Assembly (NCBI RefSeq): GCF_018491765.1 | Contig: NZ_JABWCU010000017.1 | Location: forward strand, 1-64,000 | Length of the DNA stretch: 64,000 bases | Direction: 5' to 3' | Origin: Novosphingobium profundi | Lineage (GTDB): Bacteria > Pseudomonadota > Alphaproteobacteria > Sphingomonadales > Sphingomonadaceae | Shown: positions 53,379 to 60,959 of the stretch, piece after piece | Layout of the letters: each line of letters starts with the position of its first letter | Numbering within the stretch: the stretch's first letter is position 1 | Made by a program: the position numbers and the translations under genes | The notes under the pieces: generated by a model | What the model was told of the DNA's origin: nothing | Seen by the model: only the letters and a program-made list of their open reading frames with translations | Database searches by the model: none

Positions 53379-54212
53379 TCAGAACGTCGCGCCAACTTCC
53401 AGGAAGTCTCGCATGCGTTGCTCGACGTCATCATTGGCAGGGCTGTAGATCATCATCACCAGGTCCTGTCGTCCTTCTACGGCGAATGTCGAGAATTCCA
53501 GTTCGAGCTTGCCGAGATCCGGATGATGAAGTCGCTTCACCCCGGAACCGTTGCCAACCACTTCGTTGTCGCTCCAGAGAGCTGCGAACAGGGGGCTCAT
53601 CGCACAGAGTTCTTCGACGAGCTGCCGGATTTCCTGCCCCGCTCCCGCTCGTGCAGCGTCGGCCCGGAAGGACCCGACCACGAAGCGGGCGATACCCAGC
53701 CAGTCCTCCTGCGCCGCCTGGATGCGGGCACTGGAAAACAACAGTCGCAGGATGTTGCGGTCCTTTCGAGGAAGCGCTCCATAATCGGTCATGATCGTAG
53801 CCGCGGCGCGGTTCCAGGCGACGACATCCCAGGTTGCGGTGCGGATGATCGCAGGGCTGACCGGCATGGCATCAAGAACACGCTGAAGGCGCGGCGTGAT
53901 CGCCTCGAAGGGATTGTAGCGCGCCTCGGGGGAATGCCCCAGCGCCAGAAAATAGAGGTGCTCGCGCTCGGGTTCGGTCATCATCATGCCAGCGGCGATG
54001 CGTTCGACCACATCCGCCGACGGGGCTCCCCCGCGCCCCTGTTCGAGCCAGGTGTACCACGTGGCGCTGATATTGGCGCGCTGGGCGACTTCCTCACGGC
54101 GCAGACCCGGAGTCCGCCGGCGGCTCGTGGGATAGCCGAAGCTCGCCGGGTCGAGACGCATGCGCCGATCGCGCAGGAACATGCCGAGCGCGTTGTCCTT
54201 GGGTGAATTCAT
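53379..54212 (-). CDS. XRE-family regulator with MmyB-like ligand domain
   Basis: 277 residues. The N-terminal helix-turn-helix is preceded by LGMFLRDRRMRLDP and includes TPGLRREEVAQRANISATWY then TWLEQGRG, the standard signature of this family. The C-terminal MmyB-like domain (TATWDVVAWNRAAATIMTDY; FSTFAVEGRQDLVMMIYSPA) resembles a PAS-type ligand pocket. It is divergent from an NAD-dependent epimerase-like gene 96 bases away, its probable target, as is usual for the family. ATG at 54212 preferred; a longer form from 54248 is possible. Confidence 0.88.
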   Translation of the reverse strand: MNSPKDNALGMFLRDRRMRLDPASFGYPTSRRRTPGLRREEVAQRANISATWYTWLEQGRGGAPSADVVERIAAGMMMTEPEREHLYFLALGHSPEARYNPFEAITPRLQRVLDAMPVSPAIIRTATWDVVAWNRAAATIMTDYGALPRKDRNILRLLFSSARIQAAQEDWLGIARFVVGSFRADAARAGAGQEIRQLVEELCAMSPLFAALWSDNEVVGNGSGVKRLHHPDLGKLELEFSTFAVEGRQDLVMMIYSPANDDVEQRMRDFLEVGATF

Positions 54213-54308
54213 GACTGCCTGTTGATCATTATACCCTGATAAAGACACTACTTTAACAGGATGATTGAATCGATGATATCCCGTTCCAAACGCATTTGGA
54301 GATATATC

Positions 54309-55208
54309 ATGCGGATATTCCTGACCGGCGCGACCGGTTTCATTGGCTCACGCATCCTGCCTGAACTTCTTGCCGCCGGCCACGAAGTGCTCGGCCTCGC
54401 GCGATCCGAGGATGGGGCAAGGGCTCTTGCCGAGGCTGGCGTGCGTGTCCATCGCGGATCACTGGAAGACCTCGCGAGCATGCGTTCGGGCGCGGAAGAA
54501 GCGGACGCCATCATCCACACCGCCTTCGACCATGACTTCTCCCGTTTCGTGGAAAATTGCGAGAAGGATCGCAAGGTGATCAGCGCTTTCGGAGAAGTTT
54601 TGAAAGGCAGTTCCCGTCCCCTCCTGATTACCTCGGGAACGGGTATCGGAATTCCGGACGAAGGTGGCATTGGCCTCGAAAGCGTCGTCAACTTCAACCA
54701 TCCGAACCCCCGCATTGCCTCGGAACAGGCCGGACAGGTGTTGCTGGAGCAAGGGATCAACGTGTCCGTCATGCGCTTGCCCCAAGTACACGACACGAGC
54801 CGACAAGGCCTCATCACGAGCTGGATCGCCATTGCGCGAACGCAGGGGAAAGTCGCCTTCGTCGGTGAAGGCGCCAACCGCTGGCCGGCTGCCCATGTCG
54901 GCGACGTCGCTCGCCTCTACGCGCTTGCGATCACCCGGTCGGAACCAGGTGCGCGCTATCATGCGGTTGCCGAAGAAGGGGTTCCAGCCCGAGCCATCGC
55001 GCAAGTCCTCGCCGATGGGTTGGATCTGCCGCTGGTTTCGCTCAGCCGTCACGAAATGCAAGACTACTTCGGATGGCTTGCCATGCTCGCAAGTGAAGAC
55101 ATGCCCGCCTCCAGTGCCAGAACCCGCGAAATTACCGGATGGGTGCCGACCGGCCCCGATTTGCTGACCGATCTCAAGGCGATGAACTACGCGGCCAATC
55201 CCCTCTGA
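54309..55208 (+). CDS. Extended SDR (NAD-dependent epimerase/dehydratase-like)
   Basis: 299 residues. MRIFLTGATGFIGSRILPEL provides the GxxGxxG nucleotide site, followed by HRGSLEDLASM and HTAF. The usual YxxxK is not evident (the region reads NHPNPRIASEQAGQVLLEQ), which suggests an atypical or reductase-like member. The C-terminus includes GWVPTGPDLLTDLK. TTGGAG precedes the ATG at 54309; an upstream ATG at 54261 adds a basic leader. Divergent from the XRE regulator and probably controlled by it. Confidence 0.83.
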   Translation: MRIFLTGATGFIGSRILPELLAAGHEVLGLARSEDGARALAEAGVRVHRGSLEDLASMRSGAEEADAIIHTAFDHDFSRFVENCEKDRKVISAFGEVLKGSSRPLLITSGTGIGIPDEGGIGLESVVNFNHPNPRIASEQAGQVLLEQGINVSVMRLPQVHDTSRQGLITSWIAIARTQGKVAFVGEGANRWPAAHVGDVARLYALAITRSEPGARYHAVAEEGVPARAIAQVLADGLDLPLVSLSRHEMQDYFGWLAMLASEDMPASSARTREITGWVPTGPDLLTDLKAMNYAANPL

Positions 55209-55336
55209 CAGCGCTGCACTTTTCTTCATGGGAACCGGGCCGCAGACATCTCTTTGTGGTCCGGCACCCAGTTCGCAGTTATGCTTGCATTCGTGCGTCC
55301 TGATGCGAGCGGCGAACCTTCCGGATAGGAATTGTC

Positions 55337-55753
55337 ATGCGACACTGTCTTCCTATGGTAATGATTATTGCCGCGGCGATCCCGGCCAGCGCACAGGCCA
55401 GGAACTACGATGCGGTGGCCGCTGCACCCGGCAGCCATCACATCCTGCTGGAAGATGAGAGGATCCGGGTACTGCGGGTAGAGGTGGCCGCCGGCGCGAC
55501 GGAACCCGTACACGATCACCAATGGCCGAGCCTCATGTATTTCGAGCAACCCCAGCCAATCACCTATATTGAATACAAGCTCATTGACGGCATCCCGGTC
55601 GAGACCAGGCGCGTCGATGCGCCTGCGCTCAATATCGCCCAGGCCGTGCGGGTGGAACCGGAGGGGCTTCACGCGATACTGAACCGCGGAACCAAGCCGT
55701 TCCTTGCGCTGAGGGTCGAGTTCAAGAACGACCAGTCGTTAGATAACCGATAG
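55337..55753 (+). CDS. Small exported cupin-like protein
   Basis: 138 residues with signal peptide LPMVMIIAAAIPASAQA. The body ILLEDERIRVLRVEVAAGAT, then EPVHDHQWPSLMYFEQPQPI looks like a cupin barrel with an HDH metal motif. Second-motif residues are weaker. Function unknown. It stands alone on the plus strand between the epimerase-like and DUF4139 genes. Confidence 0.68.
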   Translation: MRHCLPMVMIIAAAIPASAQARNYDAVAAAPGSHHILLEDERIRVLRVEVAAGATEPVHDHQWPSLMYFEQPQPITYIEYKLIDGIPVETRRVDAPALNIAQAVRVEPEGLHAILNRGTKPFLALRVEFKNDQSLDNR

Positions 55754-56058
55754 GCAAGGCCGCGGCCACCGCACCGGCGACAGCAATTCGGGTTGCGCAG
55801 GGACCGGTTCGGAGACTGACGCTTGCGCAACGAACGGCGGCGATGGCCAAGGCGCAATCCTGAACGCGAGGTGCGATGCCTTGATCTTACCCATGTGACA
55901 GTCAAGCCCAGGCCCGAGGTCAACCCCAGCCGGGCAATTGCCAAAGGCTGACTATTTGCTTCGTTGAATTTGTTCTGAAATCCTGTTCGCGTACTGGTCT
56001 TTTCAACCTGGCTTCGACACTATGCCGCACCGACAGGCGAGGTCGAAGGGGTAAGTCG
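55754..56058. other. Intergenic region upstream of the DUF4139 pair
   Basis: No gene seen. A pair of complementary 8-mers, gttgcgca and tgcgcaac, about 32 bases apart near 55793-55840 could form a loose hairpin. The promoter of the DUF4139 operon must lie here. Confidence 0.35.
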
Positions 56059-57468
56059 ATGCGTAAGAGGTACTTTGGCTGGGCAGCGCTGCTGGCTTGT
56101 GCGTCCATCCCGCTGGCGGCGCAAGACGCGCCGTTGCCCGCAAAGGAGAACGCGCAGGGCGACTTATCCATTTCGATCTACAATGGCGACGTGGCGCTGG
56201 TGCAGGACATTCGCACGCTGACCCTCGGCAATGGACGCGTACGTCAGGACTTTCCGGACGTCAGCGCCCAGATCCGCCCCGCGACGGTTTCGCTCACCAT
56301 CGCCGATGCGGCGATCGTGGAACAGAACTTCGATTATGACCTGCTCTCCCCTTCCAGTCTGATGGAAAAGGCAATCGGAGAGACGATCACGCTGATCCGC
56401 ACAAATCCCGCCACCGGCGCCGAGACGCGCGAACGCGCCCGCGTGCTGGCGGTGAACGGCGGCGTCGTCCTGAATATCGACGGTCGGATCGAAGTGTTGC
56501 GCGACGATGGCCTTCCGGTTCGCGCCATATTCGACGAGGTACCGCAATCCCTGCGCGCGCGCCCGACTCTCTCGGTAACTCTGGCCAGCACGCGCTCGGG
56601 ATCGCGGCCGGCGACGCTGACGTACCTCACGGGTGGTCTGCGCTGGAACGCGGACTATGTCGCGCTGTTCGATGACAAGTCCGGCAAGATCGACGTGCAA
56701 GGCTGGGTAACGCTACAGAACACCAGTGGCACCACCTTTTCCAACGCGAAAACCCTGCTGGTCGCAGGGGACGTCGGAAGCTCCGGCGATGCGCCCATGT
56801 ACGCGCCGCAGCCGCGCCGCATGACACGCACCAGCCCCGGCACCGAAAGCGCCTCGCGCGAGCAACTGGGCGACTTCTATCTCTACCCGCTGGCACAACG
56901 TACAACGATTGCGGACAAGCAGACCAAACAGGTCAGCTTCCTGGACGTGAAAGGCGTGTCCGCCAGTTCGGGTTATCGCTTCGAGAACGGCTGGCTCGCC
57001 AGCGCGAATGAGGCGCGCAGTGCGCAAAGCGTGTTGACCTTCGCCAACTCGGGCGCGGGCGGCCTCGGCGATGCCCTTCCCGCGGGAACCGTGCGCGTCT
57101 ACGTGCGCGACGCCAGCGGACAACCGCAATTCACCGGAGAGAACGCCATCGGCCACACGCCGCAAGGCTCCACCATCGCTTTGCCGACGGGCGACGCTTT
57201 CGACGTGAAGGTACAACCCGTCGTGGTGACGCGAACCCGGATCAACCCCAATCGCTGGCGCACCCAGATGCGCTATCGCCTCACCAATGCACGTTCGCGC
57301 GGCGTGACGGTGGAACTGGTGCAGGGCGGACTCGACTGGAGCGATACGCGGGTCACCGAGGAAAGCCGCAAGAGCGAGCGCCGCGACGCCGGCACCGCCG
57401 TCTGGGAGGTGCCGGTTCCGGCGAACGGAGAGGCCGTGGTCACCGCGACGTTCGACACCCGCTACTGA
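56059..57468 (+). CDS. DUF4139 domain-containing exported protein
   Basis: 469 residues with signal peptide FGWAALLACASIPLAAQ. Typical DUF4139 blocks are ISIYNGDVALVQDIRTLTLG near the N-terminus, YLTGGLRWNADYVALFDD in the middle, and VTRTRINPNRWRTQMRYRLT then NARSRGVTVELVQGG near the end. The family is widespread, mostly beta-stranded and of unknown function. AAGGGGTAAG lies before the ATG. Its stop overlaps the next start (TGATG), so it forms a coupled pair with another DUF4139 protein. Confidence 0.87.
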   Translation: MRKRYFGWAALLACASIPLAAQDAPLPAKENAQGDLSISIYNGDVALVQDIRTLTLGNGRVRQDFPDVSAQIRPATVSLTIADAAIVEQNFDYDLLSPSSLMEKAIGETITLIRTNPATGAETRERARVLAVNGGVVLNIDGRIEVLRDDGLPVRAIFDEVPQSLRARPTLSVTLASTRSGSRPATLTYLTGGLRWNADYVALFDDKSGKIDVQGWVTLQNTSGTTFSNAKTLLVAGDVGSSGDAPMYAPQPRRMTRTSPGTESASREQLGDFYLYPLAQRTTIADKQTKQVSFLDVKGVSASSGYRFENGWLASANEARSAQSVLTFANSGAGGLGDALPAGTVRVYVRDASGQPQFTGENAIGHTPQGSTIALPTGDAFDVKVQPVVVTRTRINPNRWRTQMRYRLTNARSRGVTVELVQGGLDWSDTRVTEESRKSERRDAGTAVWEVPVPANGEAVVTATFDTRY

Positions 57469-58985
57469 TGGCCCGGCTCCATCTCGCCGTCATCCTCGCG
57501 GCCGCGGCCTTGCCATCCGCTGGCACAGCGCTGGATGGCCGGATCGTCGTCTCGGCCGGTCCCGCGCGCGTGGCACTGACTGTCTATCGCGCACCCTATG
57601 CCCGGGGCGAGATCGACCGCGCGAACCCCCGCGGCTTCGCGATGATCACCGAAACCCGCAAGGTCCGCCTGCCACGCGGCCGCGTGGAACTTCGCTTCGA
57701 GGGCGTCGCCGAGGGCATCGTACCCGTCAGCGCGGTGATCGAGGGACTACCCGGCGGCACGATCGAGAAGAACCGCGATGCGCGCCTGCTCTCGCCTGCC
57801 TCGCTCGTCGACGGGACACTCGGCCGGGAGGTAACGATCACCCGTACGGACAAGGCGACCGGCCGCGTCACCAGCGAGGAAGCAACGATCGTCGCCGGCC
57901 CGCAACAAGGCGTCGTCCTGCGCACCGCCAGCGCAATAGAGGCGCTGCGATGCTCCGGCCTGCCCGAAAAGCTGGTATACGGCGGCATTCCAACGGGTTT
58001 GTCGAGCAAGCCGGTACTGAGCGTGACGACCGACAGCCCCTCCGCCCGCACGGTCACGGTGCGGCTAAGTTACCTCGCCTCCGGTTTCGATTGGCGTGCG
58101 AGCTATGTCGCGACGCAGGCTCCCGATGGTCGTAGCCTGGACTTGTTCGCGTGGCTGACGCTGGCGAACGGCAATGGGCAGGCGTTCACCGAAGCCGAAG
58201 TGAACGCCGTCGCAGGACGCCTCAACCGCGTTGCCACCCCGCAGTTGCAGGCTTCGATCGCACGCCTGCGCCTTTCGTGTTTCCCGCTTGGGACGACGAC
58301 CTCCGACCTGCCATCGCACACTGCGCCGCAAGAGGAGATCATCGTCACCGCTCAACACCGGCTTAGAGGGGCACCGCCGCCACTCGCCATGGCAGCGCCC
58401 GCACCACCCGCGCCCCCTCCCCCTCCTCCGCCAGAGGATCTGGGCGACCTGAAACTCTACCGCGTGCCCGAGCGCGTCAGCGTCGCGCCGCACGCGCAGA
58501 AGCAAGTCGCGCTACTGGCGCGGGAAAACATCCCGTTCGAACGCCGCTATCGCCGAGCTGTCTTTGCCGGGCAGAGGCTGGACGGCGCGCCGACCGCGAT
58601 CGTGCTGGCCCTGCGCAATGAACGTGCCGCAGGGCTTGGCCTTGCCCTGCCCCAAGGCACGACGGCACTTTACGCGCAGCAAAAAGAGAGCCGTCAGCTT
58701 CTGGGTCTTGGCACGCTGACGGATCGGGCCGAAGGCGAAACCTTTCGCCTTTCCGCCGGCACGAGTACGCAAGTCCTGGCAACGCAGAAGGTCGTATCGC
58801 AAAGGGAAATGCTACTAAGCATCACCAACGCCAACCCCTTCCCGGTCCTCGTGGAAATCCCGATCGGCTCGCCCGGACAGAAGATCATCTCGCAGGATGA
58901 GAATTTGCCGCAGACGGACGGGATCGCCACCTGGTCACGATCGCTTGCTGCCGGGGAAGAAGCCCAACTTCGCTACGGCTACTAA
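57468..58985 (+). CDS. DUF4139-like exported protein with TonB-box-like motif
   Basis: 505 residues with signal peptide LHLAVILAAAALPSAGTALD. It follows the DUF4139 scheme (LSYLASGFDWRASYVATQAP; ITNANPFPVLVEIPIGSPGQ) but contains an insert with QEEIIVTAQHRL at about residues 288-299, then a proline run APPAPPPPPPPEDLGDLKLY. EEIIVTAQ is the form of TonB-box motif seen in the sphingomonad receptors of this window. Whether it contacts TonB or is coincidental is open. Confidence 0.82.
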   Translation: MARLHLAVILAAAALPSAGTALDGRIVVSAGPARVALTVYRAPYARGEIDRANPRGFAMITETRKVRLPRGRVELRFEGVAEGIVPVSAVIEGLPGGTIEKNRDARLLSPASLVDGTLGREVTITRTDKATGRVTSEEATIVAGPQQGVVLRTASAIEALRCSGLPEKLVYGGIPTGLSSKPVLSVTTDSPSARTVTVRLSYLASGFDWRASYVATQAPDGRSLDLFAWLTLANGNGQAFTEAEVNAVAGRLNRVATPQLQASIARLRLSCFPLGTTTSDLPSHTAPQEEIIVTAQHRLRGAPPPLAMAAPAPPAPPPPPPPEDLGDLKLYRVPERVSVAPHAQKQVALLARENIPFERRYRRAVFAGQRLDGAPTAIVLALRNERAAGLGLALPQGTTALYAQQKESRQLLGLGTLTDRAEGETFRLSAGTSTQVLATQKVVSQREMLLSITNANPFPVLVEIPIGSPGQKIISQDENLPQTDGIATWSRSLAAGEEAQLRYGY

Positions 58986-59021
58986 GCTATGACGCCCCTA
59001 ATCCAAGACACCGCTTGAGGG

Positions 59022-60575
59022 TCATGACGCATGCGCCTGCTGCTCGGCCTCTGCCTTGAGCATCCGGGTCAACCCCAGGCAAATCGCCAGCAAAACGAGC
59101 GCGAACGGCAAGCCGGTGACGATGGCTGCCGTCTGCAACGCCCCTAGCCCACCGGCATAGAGCAGTGCGCCGGCCAAGATGCCGATAGCGATGGCCCAAG
59201 TCACGCGAGGCACAAAGCGCGCCTCCTGGTGCCCGCCCGAGGCGATCATCGCGGTGACCAGCGCCCCGGAATCGGCCGAGGTCACGAAGAACGTCGCCAC
59301 GATCAGGATCGCCAGGCCCGAGGCGATCGTGCTGAACGGGAAATGGTGCAGGAAGGCGAACAGCGCATCGGGCATCGAGGCGTTGACCGCCTGTGACAGC
59401 CCGCCCGCGCCGAACAGCTCGATGTGTAGCGCGCTGTCCCCGAAGATCGTCATCCAGGCAAAGGTGAAAAGGCTGGGCACCAGCAGTGTCCCTGCAATGA
59501 ATTCGCGCACCGTGCGCCCATAGGAAATGCGCGCGATGAAGATGCCCACGAAGGGCGACCAGCTGATCCACCAGGCATAGTAGAACAGCGTCCAGGCGCT
59601 CTGCCAGTCTTCCTTGGTGTAGCTTTCAGTCCAGGTTGAGAAGTAGACGAAGCGCTGCACGTAGTAGCCGATGTTCTGGATGAAGCTGTCGAGCAGGTAA
59701 ACCGTCGGGCCGGTCACGAAGACGAACAGCGCCAGCGCGAGGGCAAGCACCATGTTGCCCTCCGACAGGCGCTTGATCCCGACATCGAGGCCAAGCGCTA
59801 CCGAAAGCGTGGCGAGCCCGGTGACGACGACGATGATGATCGCCTTGACCATCCCGCTGTCGGGCACGCCCGCAAGCAGCGTGAGCCCGGCGTTGATCTG
59901 GGAGGCACCGAATCCCAGCGAGGCGGCCACGCCGCAGACCGTCGCGGTGATCGCCAGCACGTCGATGGCATCCACCAGAACAGTCGGAATGCGTGGAAAG
60001 GCGGCCCGCAGGAACGCACCGATGCTAAGCGTCAGGCCCTTGTTATATGAGATGTAGCCAAGTCCCAGGCCGATGATCGCGTAGACCGCCCAGGCGTGCA
60101 GGCCCCAATGCAGGAACGTCAGGCCCATGGCGTGCTGCGCGTTGCGGGCCAGGCCTTGAGGCAGCGTCGCACCCGGGTTGGAAAAGGCGGAGATGGGCGG
60201 GTTGGAAAAATGCATGACCGGCTCGGCCACGCCGTAGAACAGCAGCCCGATGCCCATGCCCGCGCTGAACAACATCGCGAACCAGCTGAGCGCGCCATAG
60301 GCCGGCTTGGCGTCACGCCCGCCCAGCCGCACGTTGCCAAGCCGCGTGAACGCGAAATAGGCACAAGCGATCAGGAGCACGTTGACCGTGCCCACCAACA
60401 GCCATCCGAAGGTGTGCGTGGCCCAATCCTGAATTGCCTGGAAACGTTCGGCCGCAACATCCGTGTCAAACAGGGCAAAGGCAATAAGCGCACCGATCGC
60501 GGCAATGGCACCAAAGAACACGGTCGGCTTGAAATCGGAGATGGGACTTGCTGCGTTGTCCGGTTGACTTGCCAC
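59022..60575 (-). CDS. BCCT-family betaine/choline/carnitine transporter
   Basis: 517 residues from a GTG at 60575, preceded by GGAG at 10 bases. The in-frame region further upstream (to 60758) is AT-rich and lacks BCCT features. Twelve TM segments carry the family hallmarks GMGIGLLFYGVAEPVMHF, LHWGLHAWAVYAIIGLGLGY, the WTLFYYAWWISWSPFVGIFI signature and ATFFVTSADSGALV. It is a sodium- or proton-coupled carrier for quaternary-ammonium compounds. No betaine-metabolism genes are adjacent. It is divergent from TonB receptor 3. Confidence 0.92.
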   Translation of the reverse strand: MASQPDNAASPISDFKPTVFFGAIAAIGALIAFALFDTDVAAERFQAIQDWATHTFGWLLVGTVNVLLIACAYFAFTRLGNVRLGGRDAKPAYGALSWFAMLFSAGMGIGLLFYGVAEPVMHFSNPPISAFSNPGATLPQGLARNAQHAMGLTFLHWGLHAWAVYAIIGLGLGYISYNKGLTLSIGAFLRAAFPRIPTVLVDAIDVLAITATVCGVAASLGFGASQINAGLTLLAGVPDSGMVKAIIIVVVTGLATLSVALGLDVGIKRLSEGNMVLALALALFVFVTGPTVYLLDSFIQNIGYYVQRFVYFSTWTESYTKEDWQSAWTLFYYAWWISWSPFVGIFIARISYGRTVREFIAGTLLVPSLFTFAWMTIFGDSALHIELFGAGGLSQAVNASMPDALFAFLHHFPFSTIASGLAILIVATFFVTSADSGALVTAMIASGGHQEARFVPRVTWAIAIGILAGALLYAGGLGALQTAAIVTGLPFALVLLAICLGLTRMLKAEAEQQAHAS

Positions 60576-60959
60576 CCGAGAAGAACTCCAAGTTTTCGAC
60601 CCTAAGTTTACTTCCCTTTTCTTTGAGCATTGAAATACAAGTGCAAAGTAAAAAATAAGTAAAAGTCTGTAGTGAGCCGCATTGTAATGAGATATGCAAT
60701 GTGCATTTTTGAGAACTTTTACGCATATAGTGCGTGTTGTGATTATGCAACGTTTCAAAATTCCAAGGCAATAATCTGCTCTGCCCGGTTGCCATAACGC
60801 TTCACATCGGTATGTGCTGACATCTGGGCGCTACATCAATTCAATCTTGGCCCACGATATCATGGCGTCTCGATGCGTTTTCGGGGCGCCGTCTGCGCGT
60901 GCCCTTTCGTCGCGGCGCGCGCGTGTCGCATGAACTGTGAACGATACAGGGGATTTCAC
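60576..60959. other. AT-rich divergent intergenic region
   Basis: This 384-base stretch between the BCCT and TonB receptor genes is clearly AT-richer than its surroundings from 60600 to 60760. It contains short near-palindromes such as atgcaatgtgcat and cgcatatagtgcg. It must hold both promoters; no gene or RNA family is recognised. Confidence 0.5.
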
